Origin: Pseudomonas sp. Irchel s3b2
GTDB lineage: Bacteria; Pseudomonadota; Gammaproteobacteria; Pseudomonadales; Pseudomonadaceae
Length of the DNA: 64,000 nucleotides
Reading direction: 5' to 3'
Assembly: GCF_900187445.1 (NCBI RefSeq)
Contig: NZ_FYEB01000016.1
Coordinates: forward strand, 62,001-126,000
A model generated the notes under the pieces. That model did not search any database and was not told the DNA's origin. It worked only from the letters and a program-made list of their open reading frames with translations. Positions 45,118-53,961 of the stretch are shown here, piece after piece. Position 1 is the stretch's first letter. The number at the start of each line of letters is the position of its first letter. The position numbers and the translations under genes are program-made.

Positions 45118-48100
45118 ATGCCCAGCAGCCCTCTCTCAGCATCCGGTTCCCGTGGTCTTGATGTCGTACATGATGAAGCCTGGCTGGAACGTTGCACCTT
45201 CACCATGCTGCGCCGGGAAAACGATCTGACCTGGTTTACGCTTCAGGATCCGCAGTCTGGAACATCCTGGCTCGCCGCCCGGGCACCGATTCAGCGGCCT
45301 GCCACATGCCAGCGGCTGGAGCGCGATTTTCACCGGGACCTGGATCCGGCTTGGGCGATTGCTCCTGTCGCGTTCATCCGTTCGGCCGAGGGGCCTTCGT
45401 TGATCTATCCCTCGTCGGGGACGCCGCTGATGGATCTGATCAGTGATACAGGGCTGCCACTGGGACGCATGCTGGCCATCGCCGTAACAGCGGCCAATGC
45501 GCTTTCATGTGCGCAGAAAGTGGGCGTGCGACATGCCTGTCTGCAACCCCACCATCTGATGGTGGATACCGCCAATTCGGTCAAGCTTCTGGGTTTTCAC
45601 AGCCATTGCGGGGAAGCGTGCGCCGCGCAATTACCCGATTTGGAACAATGGCCGTATCTAGCCCCCGAGCAGGTACGGCGCGATGCCGCCAGTTTTGACG
45701 CGCGCAGTGACGTCTATGCCCTGTCTACGATTCTTTATCAAGCGCTGACCGGCAACCTGCCGCTCACTGCCCGAGACCCGTCCCAATGGCTGCACGTGCA
45801 TGCTGCCGTCCAACCGGAATCACCGGCGATTCATGTCGCCGATCTGCCGGAAGGTATCTGTCGGGTTCTGCTCAAAGGCTTGGCAAAAGAGCCGGGTGCC
45901 CGCTATCAGAGCGCCGCATCGATGGCCGCGGATCTGGCTTGGTGCCAAAGTCAATGGCTGGAACATGAGTGCATCGACGCGTTTCGGCTGGGCGCTTTCG
46001 ATGCGTTGCCTTCCTTGGCCCGCGGCGGTGCTCTGTTCGGTCGAGACACCGAGCGCACGCAGCTGATTGAACTGCTACAGCAGGTACGCAACGATGGCAT
46101 CGCCCGGGTCCTGCTGGTCGGCGGCGCGCCGGGCGCCGGCAAGTCGACGCTGATCCATCAGGGTGTCCGCCCCTTGGCGCCCGGCTACTGGGCCAGCGGC
46201 AAGAGCAATCTGCTGCAGCAGGAAATTCCCTACGCACCGTTGTCGGAAATTATCAGATCGTTGATGACCCAGTTGCTAGGCAAGCCAGCCTTGGAGCTGG
46301 AGATGCTTGGCGAGCAACTGGTCGAACGGCTAAAGGGGCGGGGGAGGGTCCTGGTGGAGCTGGCGCCCGAGGCTGAGCTGGTCATCGGTGTCACGCCTGA
46401 GTTGCCGAACATGCCGGCGCGGTATGCGCTCGATCGCGCTAACCGCACCTTGCTCGATGTACTGGAAGTCTTCGCTCAGCCGGGAAGACCCTTGGTGCTG
46501 TTCGTGGATGATGTGCAGTGGGCGGACGATTCGACCCTCTCGTTCCTTCAGGCCTTCGTCGATCGGCGGCCCAGGCATCTGCTCCTGTTCCTGGCGTACC
46601 GCGAGGCCGAGTCGCAGGCTCTCGAGCGTAAAGGTGGATTGCTGGAGGTGCTCGGCCGTGGCCAATCGGTGCCCTGTACACGCGTCATGCTGGGTCCATT
46701 GTCGGAGCCCGCGGTCGCTGAACTGATCGCCGCTGAACTGGACACTGACACCGCGGGTATTGAAGCACTCGCACAAGTCGTGCACTACAAGACGGCCGGC
46801 AACCCGCTTTTCGTCCGTCAGGTGTTGCGGGCGTTGATCGATGAGCGCCTGGTGCGCTTCGACGTGCTGAGTCGCCGCTGGGTCTGGAACCAGGAGGAGG
46901 TGGACAGTTATCGCTATGCGGACAATGTCGCCGACTTGATGGTGCAGCGTCTCGAACGGCTGTCTTCGATGGAGCGCGAAGTGATGCGCACGGCCGGATA
47001 TATCGGCGGGCGCTGTGACGAATCGCTGCTGCACCAGCTAGTGCCGTGTGATCCGCAGCAGATCAGCATCGATGTGCAAAGCCTGGTCGATGCAGGATTA
47101 CTGCTGCGCGAACGCGAGCAACTGGTGTTTCCCCACGACCGTGTACTAGAGGCCGCCTGCGAGCTTCCTGCGCAGTCGGGACGCGCCGCCGAGCATGCCC
47201 GTATCGCCGGCGCCATGCTGGATCAGTGGGGCGAGCAGATCCATGAGCGTGTGTTCGAAGTCGCCAGCCAGATCCAGCGTATTGACGTCGATACACTGGA
47301 GGCATGTCGCCGTACCGCGTTCGTTGAACTGTTGGTCGAAGCCGCCAAGCGCGCCAGGGATACCGCCGCCGTCGCGCAGGCCGTGGGTTTTCTGCGCACT
47401 GCCGAGAATTTGCTCGGCCAGTCGGGTTGGTCCGGCCTCTACACCCAAACGTTCGCCACCCAATGGCTGGCTGCCGAGTGCGACATGCTTCTGGCCGATC
47501 TGGCCGGTGCCCAACGACGCCTCGATGATTGCCTGACCCACGCCACCACAGTACTCGATCGCGCGAAGACCTATCGGTTACGGGCCACCTTGCGCACGCT
47601 GCACTCCGATTACGAGGGGGCGATCACCGAGGCGCTGAACGGACTGACCCTGTTGGACATTCCCCTGCAGCGCAACCCCTCGCAGGAACAACTGACCCTA
47701 GCGTTTTCCCAGGTACGCACACTCATCGGCACACGTCAGATCGCTGATCTGGTGCATTTACCCAAAGCGAATGACCCGTCTGTCGAAGCGGCCATGGAAC
47801 TGCTCAGCACGCTGACTTCTTCATTCTTCGTCAATGACGGTATTCGTTTGTTGCATCTGGCGAAAATGGTTGAACTAACATTGCTGCATGGCACGACGCC
47901 GGGCAGTGGTTACGGGTTTGCCTGGTTTGGCGTGATGATTGCCGAACGCTATGGCGAATATGTGGACGGACAAGCCTTTGCTGAATTAGCGCTTGAGCTC
48001 ACCGACAAGCATGGCTATGAAGCAGGGCGCACAGGCACGCTGGTAGCGCTCGATCAAGTCAGCCCGTGGACCCGACCGATGGCCTACGCTCGACAGAAGG

Positions 48101-50259
48101 CGTTCGCCGCATTCGCATGCGGCCAGGCCGGTGGCGACCTGGGCATGTCCTGCTATGCCTGCAACCACATCGTCTCCGATCTGCTGTTCATGGGCGAACC
48201 CTTGCAAGGCGTGTTGAACGAACTGGATCAGGGTCTGGCCTGGGTGCGGCAATTTCACTACATCGATATTGAGCGCATCCTGCTGGCGCAACAGGCGTTC
48301 GCTACCGATCTGCGCGACGGGCGCGCGCAACGGCCGCTGGCCGAACTGGACGGCGCGGAGCATGACAGGTTCGGCCCCATCGATCGACGCAGCGTCTCAC
48401 AACCGACACTGTTCTATTTGTGGCTGTATTCCGGCATGTCCGCGTTTCATTTCGGTGATATCCCTTACGCATTGCGACGTTTCGAAGAAGCTGCCGCGCT
48501 GGCCTGGTCCATTCCGGCGCATATCAATCTCGCGGATTACTACCTGTTCTACAGTTTGGCGCTGGGCAGTGCGCAGGCGCCCGGCGAGGTGGTCGAAAAG
48601 CTGCAAAAGCTCGAGCAGCAACGTCAGCGGTTTCTGTCATGGGTCGAGCTCAACCCAACGACCTTCCGCAGCAAACTGCTGCTGATCGAAGGGGTGATTG
48701 CCCGTTTGCGCGGTCAGGAGCTGGTGGCCATCCGCTGCTTCGATCAGTCGCAGATCGCCGCGACGGCGGCCGGTTTCATCCATGAGCAGGCGCTGGCCCA
48801 CGAACAGCTGGCCGATATCTGTTTACCGAACGGACTGGTGTCCGGCGCCAACCACCATCTGCGCGTCGCGCGCGACTGCTACAACCTGTGGGGCGCCGGC
48901 GGCAAGGTACGTCAGCTGGAAGCCTTGCATCCGTTTCTGAAGGCTGAGTCGTCATTCGACTCGGCCCGGCCCGTGACCCAGGTCCGGCTCGATCTTGAAG
49001 TGGGGATCGAGGCGGCGCGTGCGCTTTCGCAGGAGGTGTTGCTCGAACGTCTGGTCGAAACCCTGATGAATCACCTGATGATTCAGGCCGGTGCCGACAA
49101 TGGCGTGCTGATGATCGTCATCGATGCCGAACTGCAACTGGCGGCGACGGCCTCTGTCGAGGCCGGCACCGTGCGGGTTGCACTGGACGCTGGGCAACCG
49201 CTCGAACAGTTGGCGCCGACCTCGGTACTCAACGCGACCATGCGCACGCGCATACCTCTGGTGCTCGATGATGCCGGGGACGATTGTCCCGAGGCCTATA
49301 GCGCCGATCTGCAACGGCGCCAGACGCGTTCCATGTTGTGCCTGCCGTTGCTCAAACAGGGTATGTTGATCGGTCTGGTCTATCTGGAGAACAGTCTCGT
49401 CCCTGATTTGTTCAGCGCCGAGCGCCTGACCATGCTGGAAATTCTCGCCTCCCAGGCCGCCGTGTCATTGCAAACCGCCCGGCTGTATGCGCAGCTGGTC
49501 GAGGACAACCAGCTGCGCGCGCAGATGGAAGCGGACTTGCGCAGCTCCCGGGCTGAACTGGCGCGCAGCTCGCACCTCAAGGTCATGGGTGAGCTTTCAG
49601 CTTCGATTGCCCATGAAATCAGCCAGCCGCTGCTGGGCATTTTGTCCAACGCCTCGGCCAGTCTGCGCTGGCTCAAGCGTGATCAGCCCGATCTGGAAGA
49701 AGCTATTCAGGGGCTCGAAGACATCCGCTCGGACAGCGCCCGCGCCGCCGACATTGTCCAGGCGCTTCGCGCGCTCGCCAAACAAGCGCCATTGCAACGG
49801 CTGCCGGTGCAGGTCGACGATTTGATTGGTGAGGTCGTGCGCCTGATCGCCACCGACCCGGCGAACCGCAACGTACGACTGGAAACCCGGCTCGATGCGC
49901 AATGCCCTGTGTGGGTCGATGCGGTGCAAATCCAACAGGTGGTGTTCAACCTCATCACCAATGCGCTGGAGGCCATCGCCGAAGCTGCAATCACGGATGG
50001 GTGTCTCATCATCGGCTCAGCGGTCAAGGACGATCATGTCCAGGTCTGCTTCCAGGACAACGGACCGGGAATTGGCGCGCAACAGCGCGAGCAGATTTTC
50101 GATGCGTTCTACACCACCAAAGGCAGCGGCATGGGTATGGGGCTGGCCATTTGCAGGTCGGTGATCGGCGCGCACGGCGGGATGCTGGTCGTTCAGGACA
50201 GCGAGCAGGGTGCCAGGATCTGCTTCAACCTGCCGCTCGCGCCAGCCAGCGCCGGATAA
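45118..50259 (+). CDS. Giant pseudokinase-ATPase-GAF-histidine kinase
   Basis: A 1713-residue sensor of the trifunctional Ser/Thr-kinase/ATPase/histidine-kinase type. Residues about 20-290 have a protein-kinase fold, but the HRD loop reads HACLQPHHLM (about 138) and DFG reads LLGFHSHC, so catalysis is doubtful; APE is kept (YLAPEQ, about 180). An AAA_16-like ATPase follows with Walker A GGAPGAGKST (about 335) and Walker B FVDDVQWADD (about 463). A long TPR-like helical region (about 700-1290), a GAF domain (about 1300-1455) and a histidine kinase follow; His1499 is in SIAHEISQP, then VFNLITNALEAI, DNGPGIG and GSGMGMGLA. ATG 45118 is used. It diverges from the regulator genes, which are its likely partners. 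Confidence 0.9.
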   Translation: MPSSPLSASGSRGLDVVHDEAWLERCTFTMLRRENDLTWFTLQDPQSGTSWLAARAPIQRPATCQRLERDFHRDLDPAWAIAPVAFIRSAEGPSLIYPSSGTPLMDLISDTGLPLGRMLAIAVTAANALSCAQKVGVRHACLQPHHLMVDTANSVKLLGFHSHCGEACAAQLPDLEQWPYLAPEQVRRDAASFDARSDVYALSTILYQALTGNLPLTARDPSQWLHVHAAVQPESPAIHVADLPEGICRVLLKGLAKEPGARYQSAASMAADLAWCQSQWLEHECIDAFRLGAFDALPSLARGGALFGRDTERTQLIELLQQVRNDGIARVLLVGGAPGAGKSTLIHQGVRPLAPGYWASGKSNLLQQEIPYAPLSEIIRSLMTQLLGKPALELEMLGEQLVERLKGRGRVLVELAPEAELVIGVTPELPNMPARYALDRANRTLLDVLEVFAQPGRPLVLFVDDVQWADDSTLSFLQAFVDRRPRHLLLFLAYREAESQALERKGGLLEVLGRGQSVPCTRVMLGPLSEPAVAELIAAELDTDTAGIEALAQVVHYKTAGNPLFVRQVLRALIDERLVRFDVLSRRWVWNQEEVDSYRYADNVADLMVQRLERLSSMEREVMRTAGYIGGRCDESLLHQLVPCDPQQISIDVQSLVDAGLLLREREQLVFPHDRVLEAACELPAQSGRAAEHARIAGAMLDQWGEQIHERVFEVASQIQRIDVDTLEACRRTAFVELLVEAAKRARDTAAVAQAVGFLRTAENLLGQSGWSGLYTQTFATQWLAAECDMLLADLAGAQRRLDDCLTHATTVLDRAKTYRLRATLRTLHSDYEGAITEALNGLTLLDIPLQRNPSQEQLTLAFSQVRTLIGTRQIADLVHLPKANDPSVEAAMELLSTLTSSFFVNDGIRLLHLAKMVELTLLHGTTPGSGYGFAWFGVMIAERYGEYVDGQAFAELALELTDKHGYEAGRTGTLVALDQVSPWTRPMAYARQKAFAAFACGQAGGDLGMSCYACNHIVSDLLFMGEPLQGVLNELDQGLAWVRQFHYIDIERILLAQQAFATDLRDGRAQRPLAELDGAEHDRFGPIDRRSVSQPTLFYLWLYSGMSAFHFGDIPYALRRFEEAAALAWSIPAHINLADYYLFYSLALGSAQAPGEVVEKLQKLEQQRQRFLSWVELNPTTFRSKLLLIEGVIARLRGQELVAIRCFDQSQIAATAAGFIHEQALAHEQLADICLPNGLVSGANHHLRVARDCYNLWGAGGKVRQLEALHPFLKAESSFDSARPVTQVRLDLEVGIEAARALSQEVLLERLVETLMNHLMIQAGADNGVLMIVIDAELQLAATASVEAGTVRVALDAGQPLEQLAPTSVLNATMRTRIPLVLDDAGDDCPEAYSADLQRRQTRSMLCLPLLKQGMLIGLVYLENSLVPDLFSAERLTMLEILASQAAVSLQTARLYAQLVEDNQLRAQMEADLRSSRAELARSSHLKVMGELSASIAHEISQPLLGILSNASASLRWLKRDQPDLEEAIQGLEDIRSDSARAADIVQALRALAKQAPLQRLPVQVDDLIGEVVRLIATDPANRNVRLETRLDAQCPVWVDAVQIQQVVFNLITNALEAIAEAAITDGCLIIGSAVKDDHVQVCFQDNGPGIGAQQREQIFDAFYTTKGSGMGMGLAICRSVIGAHGGMLVVQDSEQGARICFNLPLAPASAG

Positions 50260-50281
50260 AAAAGGGCCGCATGAGCGGCCA
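50258..50281 (-). terminator. Terminator of the araC-type gene
   Basis: On the minus strand, GGCCGC, loop TCAT and GCGGCC are followed by a T run (50258-50263 on the plus strand is AAAAAA). It lies just beyond the end of the AraC gene and also after the sensor-kinase stop. Confidence 0.75.
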
Positions 50282-50315
50282 AAGGGAGGAGCTCGTTTTG
50301 TCGACCTCGATCAGT

Positions 50316-50813
50316 TCACACGTGCAGCTCCTGCACGCGCGACTGTCCCATGCCGTCGACCAGACCATCGCGAATTCTCCAATCGGGTATGTCCCGATCA
50401 ATCACTGACGGCTGGGGAAGATGGCTTGTTGCATGATCAAAGGCCCGACGCCATGCCTTGGGCGTCATCCCTTCCAGGCGGCTGAAGGTGCGGGTGAAAT
50501 GCGAGTGGTCCGCGAAACCGCATTCATAGACGACATCGGTGATCGGCATCGAGGTGACTAGCAGGCTTTTGGCTTTTTCGATTTTCATCCTCATTAACCA
50601 GCCTTGCGGCGAGTGGCCGGTAATCTTTTTGAATGCCCGGGAAAAATGGCTACGGGACAGGTTGCAGTGTTCGGCAATCTCGTTGATGCGAATGCAGCTG
50701 CCCATTTCACGGAGCATCAGTTCCTTGGCGCGGCGCTCCTGCCAGCCGGACAGGGCACCCAACGGCCGGACAAGGGTGCATGGATGGTTTGAATTCACCG
50801 ATTGCGGGTTCAT
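50316..50813 (-). CDS. Short AraC family transcriptional regulator
   Basis: A 165-residue AraC-type protein consisting essentially of the two helix-turn-helix motifs (IAEHCNLSRSHFSRAFKKIT and ITDVVYECGFADHSHFTRTF) after a brief N-terminus, without a ligand-binding domain. The C-terminal tail is 40 residues longer than the DNA-binding core. Its targets are unknown. The sensor kinase is convergent and the moaCD promoter region lies upstream. Confidence 0.9.
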   Translation of the reverse strand: MNPQSVNSNHPCTLVRPLGALSGWQERRAKELMLREMGSCIRINEIAEHCNLSRSHFSRAFKKITGHSPQGWLMRMKIEKAKSLLVTSMPITDVVYECGFADHSHFTRTFSRLEGMTPKAWRRAFDHATSHLPQPSVIDRDIPDWRIRDGLVDGMGQSRVQELHV

Positions 50814-50959
50814 GGCGGCTCTCCTTTTCGTTCAGGAAAGTCTGTCCCTCGGCGACATTTAAAGTCCTTAAGCAAACCTTAAGAGTTATGAAACGCTGCC
50901 TGCGTCTGGTCGAAACGCTGGCAGCCAGGATCCTGTAAGCATGTGCTTGTCTGGATTAC

Positions 50960-50973
50960 TTGATTGACGTCAA
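50960..50973. promoter_or_regulatory. FNR/ANR-type box upstream of moaC
   Basis: TTGATTGACGTCAA matches TTGATNNNNATCAA with one mismatch (G for A). It ends 68 bp before the moaC ATG, a usual distance for activation at an anaerobic promoter. Which of ANR or DNR binds is not determined. Confidence 0.7.
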
Positions 50974-51041
50974 CCGCAGGTGTCGGCCTGCTCTGTATTC
51001 TGCGCTGAAACAGACTGTTGGTAGCGCAAGGCTTATTGCTT

Positions 51042-51527
51042 ATGACTGAATTGATGTTGACTCACCTCGACTCACTGGGACGCGCGCGTATGGTCGACGT
51101 TACGGATAAAGGCGTGACGTCCCGAGAAGCAGTGGCTGAGGCATGGGTTCATATGCTTGCCGAGACCCGACAAATGATTGCCAGCGGTGCTCACCCTAAA
51201 GGTGATGTATTTGCGGTAGCGCGGATCGCTGGCATTCAGGCGGCCAAACGCACGAGCGAGTTGATTCCGCTGTGTCATCCGCTGCTTCTGAGCAGTGTTA
51301 ACGTTGAGTTGAGTTTTGAAGGTGACCGACGCGTACGCATTGTTTCTCGGTGCAAGTTGTCCGGACAGACCGGCGTCGAGATGGAGGCACTGACCGCCGC
51401 CAGTGTGGCGGCCTTGACCCTGTATGACATGTGCAAGGCCGTGGACCGGGGCATGAGTATCGAATCGGTGCGGCTGTTGGAGAAACGGGGTGGTAAAAGC
51501 GGTGGGTATCAGGCGCAGGAACAATGA
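51042..51527 (+). CDS. moaC: Cyclic pyranopterin monophosphate synthase MoaC
   Basis: MoaC catalyses the second step of molybdopterin synthesis, the formation of cyclic pyranopterin monophosphate. At 161 residues the length matches E. coli MoaC. The hallmark motifs are HPKGDVFAVARIAGIQAAKR, IPLCHPLLLSSV and TLYDMCKAVDRG with catalytic Lys132. ATG 51042 is used; the frame starts at 51018. An ANR-type box lies upstream, and moaD overlaps its stop by 4 bp. It is probably an oxygen-responsive extra copy supporting molybdoenzymes such as nitrate reductase. Confidence 0.93.
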   Translation: MTELMLTHLDSLGRARMVDVTDKGVTSREAVAEAWVHMLAETRQMIASGAHPKGDVFAVARIAGIQAAKRTSELIPLCHPLLLSSVNVELSFEGDRRVRIVSRCKLSGQTGVEMEALTAASVAALTLYDMCKAVDRGMSIESVRLLEKRGGKSGGYQAQEQ

Positions 51528-51769
51528 AGCTGAATGTTTTGTATTTCTCGCGGTACCGCGAAACGCTTGGCCTTGACGGTGAAACGATTGAAGGCGATTT
51601 CACTTCTGTCGATCAGTTGCGTCAGCACCTGATACATCGTTCTGGTGCCTGGCGGGTGCTGGCCGAACAGAACATCATGTGTGCTCGCAATCAGGACATG
51701 TGTGGGCTCGATGAGCCGTTGATAGACGGTGATGAAGTGGGTTTTTTCCCAACCGTAACGGGAGGGTGA
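51524..51769 (+). CDS. moaD: Molybdopterin synthase small subunit MoaD
   Basis: An 81-residue ubiquitin-fold sulfur carrier that ends with the required Gly-Gly (FFPTVTGG) to be activated as thiocarboxylate. It starts MKLNVLYFSRYRETLGLDGE, typical of MoaD. The ATGA overlap with moaC indicates coupling. No moaE (large subunit) follows, so it must pair with a MoaE encoded elsewhere. Confidence 0.9.
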   Translation: MKLNVLYFSRYRETLGLDGETIEGDFTSVDQLRQHLIHRSGAWRVLAEQNIMCARNQDMCGLDEPLIDGDEVGFFPTVTGG

Positions 51770-51876
51770 TTCGATGATTCGAGTCCAGGCAGCCCGCTCC
51801 GACCCCCGTCGAGGCGGCGCAACGATGGGAGTGACGCGAGTGAATCGTGTTCAGCTGTATTGAGAGCGAGAATCCC

Positions 51877-52320
51877 ATGCTCTATCCACTGTTTCTGATG
51901 TTGCATCTGTTTGCCGCGCTGATCTTCATCGGCACGGTGTTCTTCGAAGTCCTGTTCCTTGAAAGTATCCGCAAACAGCTGCCCGTCAAGGTTATGTTGC
52001 TGGTCGAGCAGGGTATCGGTCGACGCGCACGCACCCTGATTCCATGGGTCTTGCTGGTGTTGTTCGGTGCCGGGTCGGGGATGGTCTGGCTGCGCTATTT
52101 GCCGGCCCTTGCCACACCAATGGCCTCATCGTTTGGCACATTGCTGATGATGAAAATCGTGGTGGCCGTCAGCGTACTGCTGCATTTCCTGGTCGCCATG
52201 TTTTTGTTCAAAAGTGGCCGGATGAGTGCTCGATACCTGCATTTCATCCATGGCAGCCTGTTCTGCCACATGGTTGTCATCGTGCTATTGGCCAAGTGGA
52301 TGTTCTACCTGACGTGGTGA
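51877..52320 (+). CDS. Small four-helix membrane protein (CopD-like)
   Basis: A 147-residue integral membrane protein with four predicted helices and conserved-looking histidines (MLHLFAALIFIGTVFFEV, LHFLVAMFLF, YLHFIHGSLFCHMVV). This pattern resembles CopD/heme-membrane domains. ATG 51877 is preferred because the helices start there. It lies between moaD and the HemN-like gene in the anaerobic block; heme or metal binding is a guess. Confidence 0.7.
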   Translation: MLYPLFLMLHLFAALIFIGTVFFEVLFLESIRKQLPVKVMLLVEQGIGRRARTLIPWVLLVLFGAGSGMVWLRYLPALATPMASSFGTLLMMKIVVAVSVLLHFLVAMFLFKSGRMSARYLHFIHGSLFCHMVVIVLLAKWMFYLTW

Positions 52321-52360
52321 CTGGGCAAGCGCTAATGCCAGTCAGTTAAGACAGGAACCC

Positions 52361-52450
52361 TGTAGGAGCGAGCTTGCTCGCGAAGACGGCGGTACAGTCA
52401 ACATCGATGTCGCCTGATATACCGCTTTCGCGAGCAAGCTCGCTCCTACA
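52361..52450. repeat. Paired REP element (Pseudomonas type)
   Basis: TGTAGGAGCGAGCTTGCTCG(CGAA) at 52361-52384 and its exact 24 bp complement at 52427-52450 face each other across a 42 bp spacer. These are the well-known Pseudomonas REP/BIME palindromes. Confidence 0.92.
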
Positions 52451-52502
52451 GGGGGCCGTGGCTTGCCTGGTGTCTGTTGCGCGACAAGCACTTTGCTCGC
52501 GC

Positions 52503-52516
52503 TTGATGCAAATCAA
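52503..52516. promoter_or_regulatory. FNR/ANR box upstream of the hemN-like gene
   Basis: TTGATGCAAATCAA is a perfect match to TTGATNNNNATCAA, ending 59 bp before the ATG of the hemN-like gene. It should activate both the paralogue and hemN at low oxygen. Confidence 0.88.
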
Positions 52517-52575
52517 GGCGCATTGATCGCCAGACTCCGACACTGGCGGTCCGCAGCCAGTCTCGGAGACTCGTT

Positions 52576-53961
52576 ATGCTCAATTTATTTCACGGCCCCG
52601 GTGAGCCGAACGTCCGGCGCGATCAAGGCGCGCTCGACCCCAACTGCCATGTCGACACTGAAAAATTTCATGGCGGCATCGGCTCTCTGGATTTGCTTCG
52701 TGCATTGCGCGTCAGCCGTCAGAAGTGCCGTCCGTTATCGCTGAACGTGCAACTGCCTTCTAACCTTAAGCCTGCCTTGTGGTCCCCTCGCGAAGCTTCA
52801 AGCGAGCACAGTGTTGTCGAACACTATCTTCAGCGTCTGCAACATGAGATCGACCTTGTCGGTTGTCATCTGGGAACCGGGCAGCGGGTCGAGCAGTTCC
52901 ATCTGGGGGGCGGAACACCCGCCATCGCCCACCTGAGACGGCTGATGAATCACCTTCGTGGCCGATTCAACTTTCTTGGACATGAGTGCGGTGACTACAG
53001 CATACAAGTGGACCTTCACCATACGGATTGGGCGACCATGGGTATGCTACGTGACCTGGAGTTCAACCATGTCAGCATCGGCGTTCCGGACATTGGTGCC
53101 GACAGCGCGATGTCGCTGACCTGCTACCAGAACCCGGCACCGATCCATTCGCTTATCGATGCCGCTCGTACCTTCGGCTATCGATCCATCAATGTCGATC
53201 TGGGTTATGGCCATGCTTGGCAGACGCCAGAAAGTTTCGCACTGAAATTGGCAACCATCATCGAACTGGAGCCGGACCGGCTGCTGGTGTTTGATTATGC
53301 CCGGCCACCTCAACGCTATCGGCCAAAGGCCGCAGACAACATCAGGGCGTTTTGCAGCGAGGAAGATAGAAGCACCATGCGCCGGATCTGCTTTGAACAG
53401 TTGATCGACGCTGGTTATCACTACATTGGCCTGGGGCAGTTTGTCCGGCCCGATGACGATTTGGCGATTGCTCAGGAGCGCGGCCGGTTAAGTCGCAATT
53501 GTGAGGGGTTTACCCGTCACGGACATTGCGACCATATCGGGCTCGGTTTGGGCGCTGTCAGTCAGATCGACGGTTTGTATGCGCAAAACACCGACGAATT
53601 GGAGCGGTACCAGCAGCAACTGGACATGAACCAACTGCCGACGAGTCGTGGCTGGCGCTGTGAGGCAGGGAATCAGGTCAGGCACAGGGTCATGGAACGC
53701 CTGGCGTGTGATCTGGAACTGGATGTCCAGGCAATCGAGACGCGTCATGGACTCATTTTTCGCCAGTACTTTTTCACCGCCTGGCCTGTGCTGGAGCAAT
53801 TGAGCCGTGACGGATTGATCGAACTGTCTGACCGTTTCATTAGTATTCTTCCGGCCGGTCGGCCGCACGTGGATGCCATCTGCAACCTGTTTGAAAAGGA
53901 TTCGGGCGGTGCGGGGCATGAACCCCATTGCGAATGGATTGATCATGACAACTTCATTTGA
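52576..53961 (+). CDS. HemN-like protein lacking the radical-SAM cysteines
   Basis: A 461-residue homologue of oxygen-independent coproporphyrinogen III oxidase. The whole fold is recognisable: VEQFHLGGGTPAIAHLRRLM, HVSIGVPDIGADSAMS, YRSINVDLGYGHAWQTPESF, GLGQFVRPDDDLAIAQERGR, GHCDHIGLGLGAVSQIDGLY. The cluster-binding CxxxCxxC is absent: residues about 55-75 read LNVQLPSNLKPALWSPREAS, so it cannot bind the usual 4Fe-4S/SAM centre. It overlaps hemN by 17 bp in the next frame, pointing to a joint product. A role as partner, heme-handling or regulatory protein is inference. Confidence 0.85.
   Translation: MLNLFHGPGEPNVRRDQGALDPNCHVDTEKFHGGIGSLDLLRALRVSRQKCRPLSLNVQLPSNLKPALWSPREASSEHSVVEHYLQRLQHEIDLVGCHLGTGQRVEQFHLGGGTPAIAHLRRLMNHLRGRFNFLGHECGDYSIQVDLHHTDWATMGMLRDLEFNHVSIGVPDIGADSAMSLTCYQNPAPIHSLIDAARTFGYRSINVDLGYGHAWQTPESFALKLATIIELEPDRLLVFDYARPPQRYRPKAADNIRAFCSEEDRSTMRRICFEQLIDAGYHYIGLGQFVRPDDDLAIAQERGRLSRNCEGFTRHGHCDHIGLGLGAVSQIDGLYAQNTDELERYQQQLDMNQLPTSRGWRCEAGNQVRHRVMERLACDLELDVQAIETRHGLIFRQYFFTAWPVLEQLSRDGLIELSDRFISILPAGRPHVDAICNLFEKDSGGAGHEPHCEWIDHDNFI

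Noticed and set aside
52361..52450. Rho-independent terminator
   Set aside because: The long inverted pair has no T run and matches the common Pseudomonas REP palindrome.
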